DNA of 64,000 bases. Source: Vogesella sp. LIG4. GTDB lineage: Bacteria; Pseudomonadota; Gammaproteobacteria; Burkholderiales; Chromobacteriaceae. The notes under the pieces were generated by a model. That model searched no databases, was not told the DNA's origin, and saw nothing but the letters and a program-made list of their open reading frames with translations. Positions 31,845-41,354 of this stretch are shown here, piece by piece. The position numbers and the translations under genes were made by a program. Positions within the stretch are counted from its first letter, which is position 1. The number at the start of each line of letters is the position of its first letter. The stretch is taken from assembly GCF_900090205.1 (NCBI RefSeq), contig NZ_LT607802.1, forward strand, positions 2,979,970 through 3,043,969, in the 5' to 3' direction.

Positions 31845-32206
31845 TGGTGGAGGCGGCGGGAATCGAACCCGCGTCCGGAAGCCCTCTACGAAGAGATCTA
31901 CATACTTAGTCGTGTCATTTGGATTTGATTACCGACACGCCGACGGACAGGCTTGGCAGTAACGAGTCACCTTGAATTTAACACCGGATCAAGTGACCCG
32001 ATCCGATGCGAGCTGGTGTGAAATGACTCTACCGGGGTTGCCCCCACAGCCCACCAGCGAGCTGCTGTAGAGTCTAGCCGCAATTAAGCGGCCAGAGCGT
32101 AAGTTTCGTCGTTTGCGACTATATAAATTCAGCGTTTTACGGGGTAACTGAAATCCCGGTATGCCCTCATCCGCTTTGCAACCCCCGTCGAAACCAGGTC
32201 GCCCCC
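31845..32206 (-). ncRNA. ssrA: Transfer-messenger RNA (tmRNA)
   Basis: A one-piece tmRNA of 362 nucleotides that rescues stalled ribosomes. The 5' end reads GGGGGCGACCTGGTTTCGACG and the 3' end forms the tRNA-like T-arm (GGTTCGATTCCCGCC) and a genome-encoded CCA. Its resume codon opens the frame GCA AAC GAC GAA ACT TAC GCT CTG GCC GCT TAA at about 32120-32090, giving the tag ANDETYALAA. That tag differs from the E. coli tag (ANDENYALAA) by one residue and is the form I associate with Neisseria. The alanyl tRNA-like acceptor is intact. The gene has its own terminator and lies between mdcR and pyk. Confidence 0.97.
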
Positions 32207-32263
32207 AGATGTGAGATTTATATTGTAGCGCAGAGCGGGCTTTCAAGGCCAGCCCTGCGTTTT

Positions 32264-33688
32264 TTAGTGCGCTTCGCCGGCGCGGATGATCTTCAGCGTA
32301 TTGGTGCTGCCCATCAGCCCCACGCTGTCACCCACGGTCACCACCAGCACGTCGCCCTGGCTGACACGGCCGCGCTCCAGCAGTTTGCGCTCGGCTGCGG
32401 CCAACAGTTTCTTCTGGTCGCTGGCGGTGGGCAGCAGGATGGGGAACACGTCGCGATACAGTGCCAGCCGGCGGTAGGTGGCTACCTCGGGGGTAAGCGC
32501 GTAGATCGGTACGCCGCAGTTCACCCGGCTCATCCACAGCGCGGTGGAGCCGGTCTGCGTCAGCGCCACCAGCGCCTTTACCTGCAGGTGGTTGGCGGTG
32601 AACAGCGCCGCCATGGCGATGGACTGATCCACGCGGACGAACTCGCGGTTGAGGAAGGCGCGCTCCAGCTGGTATTCGGACGAGGTTTCCGCTTCCAGGC
32701 ACACCCGTGCCATCGCCTCCACCGTTTCCACCGGGTACTGGCCGGCGGCGGTTTCGGCAGACAGCATTACCGCGTCGGTGCCATCCAGCACGGCGTTGGC
32801 CACGTCGGACACTTCGGCGCGGGTAGGCACCGGGCTGCTGATCATGGATTCCATCATCTGCGTGGCGGTGATGGTGAGCTTGTTGCGCTCGCGCGCGATG
32901 CGGATCATGCGTTTTTGCAGCGCCGGCACTGCGGCATCGCCCACTTCCACCGCCAGATCACCGCGCGCCACCATGATGCCGTCGGAGGAGTCGATCAGGT
33001 CTTCCAGGTTGGCAATCGCCTCGCAGCGCTCCACCTTGGCGATGATGCGCGCCTGGCAGCCGGCGGCGTGCACCAGGGTGCGTGCCATGTAGAGGTCGGC
33101 GCTGCTCTTGGGGAAGGATACTGCCAGGTAGTCGGCATCCAGCAGGGCAGCCACCTTGATGTCGTCAATGTCCTTGGCGGTAAGCGCCGGCGCCGACAGC
33201 CCGCCGCCTTGCTGGTTGATGCCCTTGTTGTTGGACAGCACGCCACCTACTTTCACGCGGGTGTGGATCTCGTTGCCCACCACTTTTTCCACCACCAGCA
33301 CGATGCGGCCATCGTCCAGCAGCAGTACCGCGCCGGTGTCCACATCCTGCGGCAGTTCCTTGTAATCCAGGCCGACGCGGTTGTCGTCGCCCAGCTCGCA
33401 ATCGGCATCCAGAATGAAAGGCTGGCCGTTGACCAGGGTGACCTTGTTATTGGCGAACCTGCCGACGCGGATCTTCGGCCCCTGCAGGTCCACCATGATG
33501 GCAACCGGCACGCCCAGCCTGTCGGCGGCGCTACGTACCAGGTTGGCGCGGTCGATATGATCCTGCGCGCTGCCATGCGAAAAATTCAGGCGCACTACAT
33601 TGACGCCGGCCTGCAGCAACCGCTCCAGCGTGGCCTCATCGTTGGAGGCCGGGCCGAGGGTGGCGACAATCTTTGTACGACGGGTCAT
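32264..33688 (-). CDS. pyk: Pyruvate kinase
   Basis: A 474-residue glycolytic enzyme converting phosphoenolpyruvate and ADP to pyruvate and ATP. Motifs include the start RRTKIVATLGPAS, NFSHGS, the metal/substrate segment GDLAVEVG and the active-site region ITATQMMESMI. Standard length for bacterial type II (PykA-like) enzymes. It stands alone, divergent from pepD, with no evident operon partner. Confidence 0.97.
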   Translation of the reverse strand: MTRRTKIVATLGPASNDEATLERLLQAGVNVVRLNFSHGSAQDHIDRANLVRSAADRLGVPVAIMVDLQGPKIRVGRFANNKVTLVNGQPFILDADCELGDDNRVGLDYKELPQDVDTGAVLLLDDGRIVLVVEKVVGNEIHTRVKVGGVLSNNKGINQQGGGLSAPALTAKDIDDIKVAALLDADYLAVSFPKSSADLYMARTLVHAAGCQARIIAKVERCEAIANLEDLIDSSDGIMVARGDLAVEVGDAAVPALQKRMIRIARERNKLTITATQMMESMISSPVPTRAEVSDVANAVLDGTDAVMLSAETAAGQYPVETVEAMARVCLEAETSSEYQLERAFLNREFVRVDQSIAMAALFTANHLQVKALVALTQTGSTALWMSRVNCGVPIYALTPEVATYRRLALYRDVFPILLPTASDQKKLLAAAERKLLERGRVSQGDVLVVTVGDSVGLMGSTNTLKIIRAGEAH

Positions 33689-33867
33689 GGTTGAGTCTCC
33701 CTTGATTTGTGTAGTTATGGTACAAAAACACGCTGTAATTGGCAGCTTACATTGGTAGTTTTACTACTTTATATGGCGACTGCGTGTCCTTGCCGAGACA
33801 AAAACTGCACTTTGGGCACAATGACGCTCCTGTGGTGCTGTGCTACAGTGCGCCATCAATTCTCCAA

Positions 33868-33890
33868 ACGGGCGATCACGAGTCGCCCGT
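33868..33890. other. Hairpin in the pyk-pepD intergenic region, in the pepD leader
   Basis: An 8-base perfect inverted repeat (ACGGGCGA / TCGCCCGT) with a 7-base loop lies about 63 bases before the pepD start. It could be a leader structure or attenuator-like element; there is no clear U-tract, so the role is open. Confidence 0.4.
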
Positions 33891-33953
33891 TATTCATTGC
33901 CTATCTATTTATGGCATGAAATATCCCATGGTCTGTAAACAGGAGCATTTTCT

Positions 33954-35408
33954 GTGGTCAACATTGCCGCACTCGAACCCAAGGTAGTTTGGGAACATTT
34001 CCAGACACTGTGTGACATTCCGCGCCCGTCCAAGCACGAGCAGGCGCTGCGTGACTACCTGCAGGGCTGGGCCGAACTGCGTGGCCTGGATACCACCATT
34101 GATGCCGTGGGCAACCTGATCATCCGCAAGCCAGCCACCCCGGGCATGGAAAACCGTGCCGGCGTGGTGATGCAGGGCCACCTGGACATGGTGTGCCAGG
34201 CCAACACCGGCACCGTGCATGACTTCTTCAACGACCCGATCCGCCCGGTACTGCAGGACGGCTGGCTGATTGCCGAAAACACCACCCTGGGCGCCGACAA
34301 CGGTATCGGCGTGGCACTGGGGTTGGCCGCATTGAGCGCCGACGATATTCCGCACGGCCCGCTGGAAGTGCTGCTGACGCTGGACGAGGAAGCCGGCATG
34401 GGCGGCGCGCTGGGCCTGGAAGCCGGCCTGCTGCAAGGCAAGATGCTGATCAATATCGATACCGAGGAATGGGGCGAGTTCTACATGGGCTGCGCCGGCG
34501 GTATCGACGTGAACGTACGTCGCGACTACGCCTGCGAGCCGCTGCCCGCCGGCTACGAAGTGCGCCAGCTGACGGTAGCCGGCCTGCGCGGCGGGCACTC
34601 CGGCGCCGACATCCACCTGGGCCGCGGCAATGCCAACAAGGTGCTGATCCGCCTGCTGCAGGAGCTGGGCGAGGTTACCGACCTGCGCGTGGCCAGCTTC
34701 AACGGCGGCACCGCGCGCAACGCACTGGCGCGCGAAGCCTTTGCCGTGGTGGCTTACCCGGTCGCGGACGCTGCCACCGTCGCCGCCAAACTGGATGCCT
34801 ACCAGGCACTGATGCGCTTCGAGCTGGCCGGTGTGGACGAGGGCGTAAGCCTTGCGGCCAACCCTGCCGAAGCCGGCAGCGTGATGGCGCGCGATGCGCA
34901 GCAGGCGGTGTTTGCCGCCCTGCACGCCGCGCCGCATGGCGTGAAGCGCATGAGCCAGCGCGTGCATGGTGTGGTGGAGACCTCCAACAACCTGGGCGTG
35001 ATCAGCATTGCCGATGGCAAGGTGTTCACCAACCTGATGGTGCGTTCGCTGCTGGACAGCGGTTTTCGCAATCTGGCGGGCGAGATCGAGGCGCTGTTCG
35101 GCCTGGCCGGCTTTGCGGTGGAAACCGAAGGCGGCTACCCCGGCTGGGCACCCAACCCGGCCTCGCCGCTGCTGGCGCTGTGCCAGCGCGTGTTCCGCGA
35201 ACAGTTCGGCGGCGATTCCGCGGTGCAGGTGATTCACGCCGGCCTGGAGTGCGGCATCATCGGCGCCAAGTATCCGCAGATGGACATGGTATCGTTCGGC
35301 CCCAATATCCGCGGCGCGCACGCCCCGGGCGAGCGCGTGGAAGTGGCGTCGGTAGGCAAGGCCTGGCAGTTGCTGCAGGCCGTGCTGGCCGCCGTACCGG
35401 CCGCCTGA
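33954..35408 (+). CDS. pepD: Aminoacyl-histidine dipeptidase (peptidase D)
   Basis: A 484-residue M20-family dinuclear zinc dipeptidase that hydrolyses Xaa-His dipeptides such as carnosine. Zinc motifs are MQGHLDMV, GADNGIG, DEEAGMGGA (catalytic Glu pair) and NIDTEEWG. The long dimerisation insert is typical of PepD. The start is a GTG at 33954 with AGGAG eight bases upstream. Monocistronic, ending in a strong terminator. Confidence 0.96.
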   Translation: MVNIAALEPKVVWEHFQTLCDIPRPSKHEQALRDYLQGWAELRGLDTTIDAVGNLIIRKPATPGMENRAGVVMQGHLDMVCQANTGTVHDFFNDPIRPVLQDGWLIAENTTLGADNGIGVALGLAALSADDIPHGPLEVLLTLDEEAGMGGALGLEAGLLQGKMLINIDTEEWGEFYMGCAGGIDVNVRRDYACEPLPAGYEVRQLTVAGLRGGHSGADIHLGRGNANKVLIRLLQELGEVTDLRVASFNGGTARNALAREAFAVVAYPVADAATVAAKLDAYQALMRFELAGVDEGVSLAANPAEAGSVMARDAQQAVFAALHAAPHGVKRMSQRVHGVVETSNNLGVISIADGKVFTNLMVRSLLDSGFRNLAGEIEALFGLAGFAVETEGGYPGWAPNPASPLLALCQRVFREQFGGDSAVQVIHAGLECGIIGAKYPQMDMVSFGPNIRGAHAPGERVEVASVGKAWQLLQAVLAAVPAA

Positions 35409-35424
35409 TCCGCCACGCGGCACC

Positions 35425-35458
35425 AACAAAACCCGGCCTTCGTGCCGGGTTTTGTTTT
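35425..35458 (+). terminator. pepD terminator
   Basis: A perfect 13-base inverted repeat (AACAAAACCCGGC / GCCGGGTTTTGTT) with a 6-base loop and following Ts, 17 bases after the pepD stop. Confidence 0.92.
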
Positions 35459-35729
35459 ATGGCGCGCAATTGGCGAACATAAAGGGGCGGCAAAGTGGTG
35501 TCTGATGGCATTCGTGCCGGTGGATGGGCTTGTCATGTTTTCACTGCCGCGGCGGCGGTTCGGCTAATTGATGCATCATTCGGCATATGGCGCTAGCGGC
35601 AAATGATGGCTGGCGCGATGTACCTGTGGCTGAATGAATGGCAGCCGGCTGGGGCTGCCCGATGCGGCAGCCTTTTGCCGGTGCGCGGCCCTGCTGGCGA
35701 TCCGCGTCATGTCTTGCAAGGAGGGTGTT

Positions 35730-36950
35730 ATGTCGCTGAGTGAGCAGGCCTCGCGCCGTGGTTGGCGGATTGCCACGTTGTGGCGCGATGCTTCGCTGTC
35801 CGCGGTGACGGCCGGGTTTCTGGCGGTGCTGGTGTCGTACGCCGGCCCGCTGGCCATCTATTTCCATGCCTCGGAGGTTGGCCGCATACCGCCACAGTTG
35901 GTGGCCTCCTGGCTGTGGGCCATCTCCATCGGTGCGGCGGTTTCCGGCATCTGGCTGAGCTGGCGGCTGAAAGCACCGGTGATTACTGCCTGGTCGGCCC
36001 CCGGCACGGCGCTGCTTGTGACGTTGCTGCCTACCATGCCGCTATCGGACATGGTGGGCGCGTATATCACCGCTGCCGTGCTGCTGCTGTTGATTGGCTG
36101 GTCCGGTTATTTCGATCGCCTGATCCAGCGTATTCCACGCGGTGTCGCGTCCGGAATGATGGCCGGCATCCTGTTCCAGTTTGGTACCCAGGCGTTCAAA
36201 TCGGTGGCGGCCGCGCCCTTGCTGGGCGGGGGCATGTTGCTGGCCTACCTGGTGTTCCGGCGCTTGTTGCCGCGCTATTGCATGGTGATGGTGCTGCTGT
36301 GTGGTGTTGCCTTGGCGCTGGGCAGCGGCGGCATGAGCTTGCCGGCCATGCAGCTGGGCATGACGGTGCCGCAATTCATGGCGCCAAGCTGGAGCTTGTC
36401 CGCGACCTTCAGCCTGGCTATCCCTCTGGTGATTGTCAGCCTCAGCGGGCAATACCTGCCGGGCATCGCCATTCTGCGTGGTGCCGGCTATGCGGTATCG
36501 GCGCGCCCGATCCTGGTGGTGACCAGCCTGCTGTCGCTGCTCATGGCCTGTTTTGGCGGTATCACCATCGTGGTGGCGGCCATTACTGCCGCGCTCTGTA
36601 CCGGGGCGGATGCCCATGAAAACCCGGCCCGGCGCTATGTGGCAGGGCTGGCAAATGGCGGTTTTTACCTGTTGGGCGGGGTGTTTTCCGGGGCCTTGGT
36701 GTTGCTGTTTGCTGCGCTGTCGCATGAGCTGGTCGCGGTACTGGCCGGTGTGGCACTGATAGGTGCCATTGCGGCCAACGTGGCCGGGGTGGTTGGCGAT
36801 GAAAAGCACCGCGAAGCCGCGATGATCACCTTTCTGGCTACCGCCTCCGGGATGAGCTATGCCGGGATGGGCGCCGCATTCTGGGGCGTGGTGCTGGGCA
36901 GCATCGCGCACCTGATTCTGCAGTCGAGGTCGCAGGGCAAGGCTGATTGA
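35730..36950 (+). CDS. BenE-family membrane transporter (benzoate/H+ symporter-like)
   Basis: A 406-residue inner-membrane protein with about twelve hydrophobic segments. The pattern VTAGFLAVLVSYAGPLAIYF, RIPRGVASGMMAGILFQFG and GGITIVVAAITAALCTG is typical of the BenE/YdcO family. The start at 35730 was chosen because AAGGAGG lies six bases upstream; earlier in-frame codons lack a site. No benzoate-degradation genes are near, so the substrate is uncertain and may be a purine- or aromatic-acid-like compound. Confidence 0.88.
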   Translation: MSLSEQASRRGWRIATLWRDASLSAVTAGFLAVLVSYAGPLAIYFHASEVGRIPPQLVASWLWAISIGAAVSGIWLSWRLKAPVITAWSAPGTALLVTLLPTMPLSDMVGAYITAAVLLLLIGWSGYFDRLIQRIPRGVASGMMAGILFQFGTQAFKSVAAAPLLGGGMLLAYLVFRRLLPRYCMVMVLLCGVALALGSGGMSLPAMQLGMTVPQFMAPSWSLSATFSLAIPLVIVSLSGQYLPGIAILRGAGYAVSARPILVVTSLLSLLMACFGGITIVVAAITAALCTGADAHENPARRYVAGLANGGFYLLGGVFSGALVLLFAALSHELVAVLAGVALIGAIAANVAGVVGDEKHREAAMITFLATASGMSYAGMGAAFWGVVLGSIAHLILQSRSQGKAD

Positions 36951-37180
36951 CGGCCATGCTCGGGCGCCATATGCACATCGGCAATTTGCTGCCCGCGCAC
37001 GGTGGCTGCCTGCGGGCGGGGTTGGCCTGTTGCGTGTGGGCACGGCAGCGCGGCGACCGGTCGGCAGGGTCAAGGTGCCGCCCGCCGATAAGAGCATGCT
37101 GGCATGCGGCGATGCCTGGCCGCTGAAGGAAGGCTCAGCGGCGATAGTGCGCAACGGGCTGCAGAAAATCTGTCTGATAT

Positions 37181-37207
37181 TCGGCCTTGCTTATCAAGCA
37201 AGGCCGA
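37181..37207 (+). terminator. Perfect 12-base hairpin, probable terminator
   Basis: TCGGCCTTGCTT / AAGCAAGGCCGA with a 3-base loop, followed by TTTCTATTT on the plus strand. It lies 230 bases after the BenE-family gene; it may end that transcript or that of an unrecognised small RNA. Confidence 0.7.
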
Positions 37208-37788
37208 TTTCTATTTGTGACTCAGTCAGAATATTGCTACCGAATAAAAGGTGGCGCTTGCATGTCAATATTGATAGTGTGGCCCCGGAAAGCAGGGTGC
37301 AGAAAATCTGGTGGTTGTAAGTGTATTTTGTGGTGGGGGATATATACGACCGATTGTTTTGTTTGCGGGGAGCCGCGTACATGCGGAGTTGCCGGCAGTT
37401 TTGAGTGGCTTTATATGGCCGCCTGGATGATATTTTTAATATTGTGCCCGGTATTTTGGCTGGTTTGAGAGATGGCTACTTAAAACTTATGGTAGAAGGG
37501 TTTTATCAGGATTCCATTCGCCTGACGTGTCCGGGCCGGCGTGCATCAAAGAAGTGAATCGATAACCTGCAAAAGCCGGCTATGGCACCGCGCGGTCAGT
37601 GCCTTGCGGCCAACCTTGGGGCGGCGCCGGCGGTAGTTGCTGCTATGCTCCTCCCCGGCTGGCGTATGCTGCTGTGTTTCCCGTCGGCAAGGCCGCTTGG
37701 GTAAAATCGTGCCTGTTTGTACAAAAATTCTGGCGCGCACTTAGCAAGCATCTGCTTGGAGGTGAAACTATAAGGAGCTGATTTTTTA

Positions 37789-37920
37789 TTGCCGGCGGCT
37801 ACCGGAATTCTGTTGCTTTTATTTTTTCCCTTACTGGCAGGTAATATTTTTTGGGCTGTCACTATTTTTTATGGTGATATTTCATGGCTGTGGACTATAT
37901 ATATATTGATTATTCTTTGA
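37789..37920 (+). CDS. Possible small hydrophobic membrane peptide (43 codons, TTG start)
   Basis: From a TTG with AAGGAG eleven bases upstream the frame encodes two strongly hydrophobic stretches (ILLLLFFPLLAG and SWLWTIYILIIL) separated by a short polar part. That is the look of a small inner-membrane protein. There is no ATG, the spacing to the ribosome site is long, and AT-rich DNA produces hydrophobic codons by chance, so this is a weak call. Confidence 0.2.
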   Translation: MPAATGILLLLFFPLLAGNIFWAVTIFYGDISWLWTIYILIIL

Positions 37921-38411
37921 CTGTTCCTCCCGCTGGTTTGAGCTTTGTTCTATTGTTGCCGGGAGTCTGCAATATGAGTTGCGATTGTAATGTCGATATG
38001 AATGATCGGTAAATTGTTTTGCATATGGCGAGTTAATATTATTCTGAGAGTCATCAGGCATAGGCGATTGACATGATTAAAGAATAATTTTTGTTTCGTC
38101 TTGATGGTTGTTTTCACCAGTTTTGGCCATGGTGCATTGCGCAAGCAAAATTTTATGTGAGTGCTGTGGTTGAGTGATGGTGAGGTCTATGTGCATAAGA
38201 AGCAGTGATGCGTGGTGCGTATGTCTATGCGTTTGGATTTTTACAGCGAGGGGCTGGATGACAAGTATGAGTGGATGTAATTCCTGAATAGGAATGGACT
38301 GTGCAGCGTGGCAGTGCTGGAAAGGCACTGATTTTTGATAGTGATGTCGGTATTCGACATGGGCGGACGTGAGAGGGTGATGTGAAGTAGAGCAGTGCCA
38401 GGGAGTGAAAA

Positions 38412-39122
38412 ATGCATATCAAGAATCGCGTAATGGTTGCCGAAGATCACGATCTTTTGCGGGATGGCCTGTGCTCGATGATATCGGCCCGCGACGAGTA
38501 CATTGTGGTTGGCGAGGCAAAAGACGGTAAGGAAGCATGCCACCTGGCCGTTACACTCAACCCTGACCTGATCCTGATGGATATTTCAATGCGCGGCATG
38601 AATGGCATTGAAGCCAGTGCCGCCATCAAACACCGCGAGCCCAGCATCCGCATCATTGTCCTTACCGTGCATCAGAACGAAGACTACGTGCGGGAAGCCT
38701 TGCGCGTAGGTGTGGATGGCTATGTGCTGAAAGACGTTTCGTTCGAGGAACTGCTGACCGCCATGCAGGCGGTAATGCAGGGGAAAAGGCATCTCAGTGC
38801 CGAGGTGTACGGTTGCATGGTGGATTCGTTTGTTACCGGGCGTGAGGCGACGTTGCCAAGAAATGGCTGGGACAAGCTGACGGTGCGCGAACGCAGCGTG
38901 CTCAAGCTGATCGCGGAAGGGCGTACCAACCGGCAGGCTGGCGAGTATCTGAATCTCAGCCCGAAGACGATAGAAAAGTACCGTGCCAGCCTGATGCACA
39001 AGCTGGATATCGTCAATCTGGCGGAGCTGATTGTGGTGGCCATCGAAATGGGCCTGGTCACCATGAAAACGGTGCGGGAGCCTGAGCAGGAACATGCGCT
39101 CAGCCTGTTGAGGCATCTGTAG
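38412..39122 (+). CDS. NarL/LuxR-type response regulator
   Basis: A 236-residue two-component regulator. The receiver domain has the acidic pair EDH at 11-13, the phosphorylation site Asp57 (LILMDISMRGMNG) and the lysine in YVLKDVS. A LuxR-type helix-turn-helix follows at about 155-215 (LTVRERSVLKLIAEGRTNRQAG, LSPKTIEKYRASLMHKL). It is convergent with a NarX-like kinase that ends 34 bases away, its probable partner. Since the copper-oxidase cluster starts just beyond that kinase, control of that cluster is possible but unproven. Confidence 0.93.
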   Translation: MHIKNRVMVAEDHDLLRDGLCSMISARDEYIVVGEAKDGKEACHLAVTLNPDLILMDISMRGMNGIEASAAIKHREPSIRIIVLTVHQNEDYVREALRVGVDGYVLKDVSFEELLTAMQAVMQGKRHLSAEVYGCMVDSFVTGREATLPRNGWDKLTVRERSVLKLIAEGRTNRQAGEYLNLSPKTIEKYRASLMHKLDIVNLAELIVVAIEMGLVTMKTVREPEQEHALSLLRHL

Positions 39123-39156
39123 CGCCAAGCACTGGAAAGCGCTTGCGTTAGCTGAT

Positions 39157-40290
39157 TTACGGCCAGGTCGCCGACACCAGGGTGCCGCCCCTGCCGGGCG
39201 AGTGGATGGAAAACTGCCCGCCATTGGATTCCACCCGGTATTGCATGCCGACCAGGCCCAGGCATGCCGAACATTCATGGTTGTTTGCCAGCGGGCGGAC
39301 TTCATAGCCGATGCCGTTATCCTGGATGGTCAGCACCAGGCAGCCCGCGACCCGTTGCAGGCTGAGACTGATCTCGGTAGCGGAGGCGTGCTTGATGGCA
39401 TTGTTCAACGCCTCCTGGGCGACGCGGAACATGTCACCCTTCAGGTGTTCTGGGATATCGCCATCTTCGATATTGCAGTCGAAATCCACCACCAGATTAT
39501 CCGTAATGCGCTCGATGCTGCGGCACAGCGCAGCCAGGGCGGCAGGCAGGCCCTGGCGGTCCATCATCAGCGGGTACAGGTCGCTGCAGATATGCCGCAG
39601 GTCGCCTATGGTTTCGCGAATGCGCAGTACCGTGTTGTCGAGCAGCTGGGCGGCGTTGTCGACCTGGCCCTGGCGCAGGCGAAACAGCGAATCCTCCACC
39701 ATCAGCTTGATCAGGGCCAGTGCCTGCCCCATGCCGTCATGCAGCTCGGAAGACAGCCGGCGCCGCTCTTTCTCCTGCCCCAGCGTGAGAAAGGCGAGGT
39801 GGCCCGGTATGTCGGATTCCGCCGGCAAGCCGATATCGATAGCCCCGGTCTTGATAATCATGGGTTCTTCGAACAGGGTAAGCCGCGAACTCTCCAGACC
39901 ATCCCTTTCCACGGCAATGGCTTGCTGGTGCAGGATCAGCCGGCTTGGCAGCCCGGTGCGCCCGCGCAGTACGGTGCTGAAGGTACACAGCGCGCTGGCC
40001 ATGGCCGTTGCCAGGTGCTGCTGCAGGGAGTGCTGGTGATCATCCGGCGCCATATCGATCAGTAGCTTGCCTACCAGATCCTTGGGCGGGTAGCCGAGCA
40101 GGGCAGCCGCATTCTTGTTCGCCGATACGAAGCGCCCGCCGGGTGTGAGTATGGCCAGTGCGCCACCTCTGACATCGGTGATTGCCCCCATATTTGTCGC
40201 GCTGGGCCTGATGGTAGTGCTGAGCTTGCGCATGGCCTCGATGAGGTCATGCAATTTGATTGGTGGCTCACCAAGTAGACGGACGCTCAT
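39157..40290 (-). CDS. Soluble PAS-containing NarX/UhpB-type sensor histidine kinase
   Basis: A 377-residue kinase of the HisKA_3 class that pairs with NarL-type regulators. A PAS domain spans about 45-140 (AILTPGGRFVSANKNAAALLGY). The phospho-accepting histidine is His184 (SSELHDGMGQAL). The ATPase has FRVAQEALNNAIKHA and DNGIGYE. No membrane segment is visible, so the signal is probably cytoplasmic or membrane-associated. The start at 40290 has GGAGG close upstream; an in-frame ATG five codons earlier has none. Cys-containing CSACLG near the C-terminus is not a recognised metal motif. Confidence 0.92.
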   Translation of the reverse strand: MSVRLLGEPPIKLHDLIEAMRKLSTTIRPSATNMGAITDVRGGALAILTPGGRFVSANKNAAALLGYPPKDLVGKLLIDMAPDDHQHSLQQHLATAMASALCTFSTVLRGRTGLPSRLILHQQAIAVERDGLESSRLTLFEEPMIIKTGAIDIGLPAESDIPGHLAFLTLGQEKERRRLSSELHDGMGQALALIKLMVEDSLFRLRQGQVDNAAQLLDNTVLRIRETIGDLRHICSDLYPLMMDRQGLPAALAALCRSIERITDNLVVDFDCNIEDGDIPEHLKGDMFRVAQEALNNAIKHASATEISLSLQRVAGCLVLTIQDNGIGYEVRPLANNHECSACLGLVGMQYRVESNGGQFSIHSPGRGGTLVSATWP

Positions 40291-40656
40291 TCCACCTCCA
40301 GGCATAGGTAAAATACAACTGCAAAAACATGGGCCGGTTTTTTATTTGGCCCAATACAATTACTGCTCCTGAATGAGCGGGTGGAACGCCCGCCCGTGTA
40401 TACCTAACGCCTGAAAGTGCATCTACGCCAAATGACAGCGCTTTCTGGGTAAATTATAGACCATGCCTGTTTATCTCAAAGATTGCCCCTGCGCATGCGG
40501 CTGCCCCTGGCTGCTGATATGAAAAGGCGATATGGCTAATCTTCTTTGGTGGAAAATATTTCAGCCGGCCGTCACGTTTCATGGCGTGGCTGGCTGAGCC
40601 CATGCCTGTTTATTCTGCTTGTCGCAATGGAATAACAGGCATGTGGCACAAGGGGG
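40291..40656. other. Intergenic region upstream of the kinase, downstream of the Sco gene
   Basis: A 366-base gap with the kinase promoter and the hairpin at 40601-40643. No coding frame of note. Confidence 0.6.
40601..40643 (-). terminator. Hairpin at the end of the copper-oxidase gene cluster
   Basis: CATGCCTGTT.ATTC pairs with GAATAACAGGCATG (one bulged T, 14-base loop), 14 bases beyond the Sco stop. No long U-tract; it probably marks the 3' end of the cluster transcript. Confidence 0.6.
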
Positions 40657-41280
40657 TTAATTGGCGGCCATCAGTTTCCGGTAATTCTGCAGCAGGTCGT
40701 CGGCGGTAGCGAAACCATCGACTCGTAACCAGGGTTTACCGGGCGCCGCGCGCAGCAGTACCACGGGGGTATGGCTCATCTTGTCCTGGTGGAATACGTT
40801 GAATGCGCGCTGGGTGGCAACGCTGGCGGCTACGGTGCCGGTGTAGTAACGCGATTCGGGGTTGGCCCCGAATCGCCTGGCATAGGCACGCAGCTGTGGC
40901 GGTGTATCGTTTTCCGGGTCTATCGAGATGGACAGCAGGTGCACCTTGTCGCGGTCGGGGCCCAGTTTGCGCTGCAATTGCGACAGCACCTGGCTGGTCA
41001 TGGGGCAGATATCCCTGCAGGCGGTATAAATGAAGGTCACCACCACCGGGCGGCCGTCGTCCAGCTCGTCTTTCAGCGATACGGTCTGGCCGTCGTCACG
41101 CACCAGGTTCACGGTGGGCAGGGTGTAGTTCACGGTAGAGAGGTGCACCTTGCGCATCGAGGCGGGGATGCCCCCTGCCTTGAAGCCTTCATGCGGGAAG
41201 GCGGGCGGGGCCATCAGGGTAAGCATGCCGGCGAGCGCGAGGATCACTGCCCGGCTCCCGGGTTTTGTGGATGTTGACAT
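40657..41280 (-). CDS. Sco1/SenC-family copper chaperone or thiol-disulfide protein
   Basis: A 207-residue exported thioredoxin-fold protein. After a signal or membrane anchor (about 11-29) the copper-binding motif is C88-x3-C92 (ACRDICP), with the third ligand His170 (MSHTP). Sco proteins deliver copper to CuA sites or other cuproenzymes. Here no cytochrome oxidase genes are nearby, while two copper-oxidase-family genes lie in the same run of genes, so copper loading of those is the likely task (inference). It is the last gene of the cluster, 74 bases after the cytochrome-fusion gene. Confidence 0.92.
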   Translation of the reverse strand: MSTSTKPGSRAVILALAGMLTLMAPPAFPHEGFKAGGIPASMRKVHLSTVNYTLPTVNLVRDDGQTVSLKDELDDGRPVVVTFIYTACRDICPMTSQVLSQLQRKLGPDRDKVHLLSISIDPENDTPPQLRAYARRFGANPESRYYTGTVAASVATQRAFNVFHQDKMSHTPVVLLRAAPGKPWLRVDGFATADDLLQNYRKLMAAN

Positions 41281-41354
41281 TGCAGGCTCCTATCCCAAGC
41301 AGGGAATGATTACCGGTTGTACGCGGGTGCTCATGACAGTGCCGAAGCGGCACA

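Larger units (their letters stand above)
36951..38411. other. AT-rich gene-free region
   Basis: A 1.46 kb stretch between benE and the response regulator. From about 37150 it becomes markedly AT-rich compared with the rest of the window. It contains the hairpin at 37181-37207, a possible 43-codon hydrophobic frame at 37789-37920 and scattered short open frames without codon bias or recognisable motifs. The promoter of the response regulator must lie near its right end. No RNA gene was recognised. Confidence 0.6.

Noticed and set aside
37187..37862. Short open frames of 60-93 codons in the AT-rich gap
   Set aside because: They lack ribosome sites, codon bias and recognisable motifs; several overlap the 12-base hairpin.
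40657..41280. Sco gene as part of a cytochrome oxidase assembly operon
   Set aside because: No cox/ctaG-like genes are adjacent; the nearest copper proteins are the oxidases in the same gene run.
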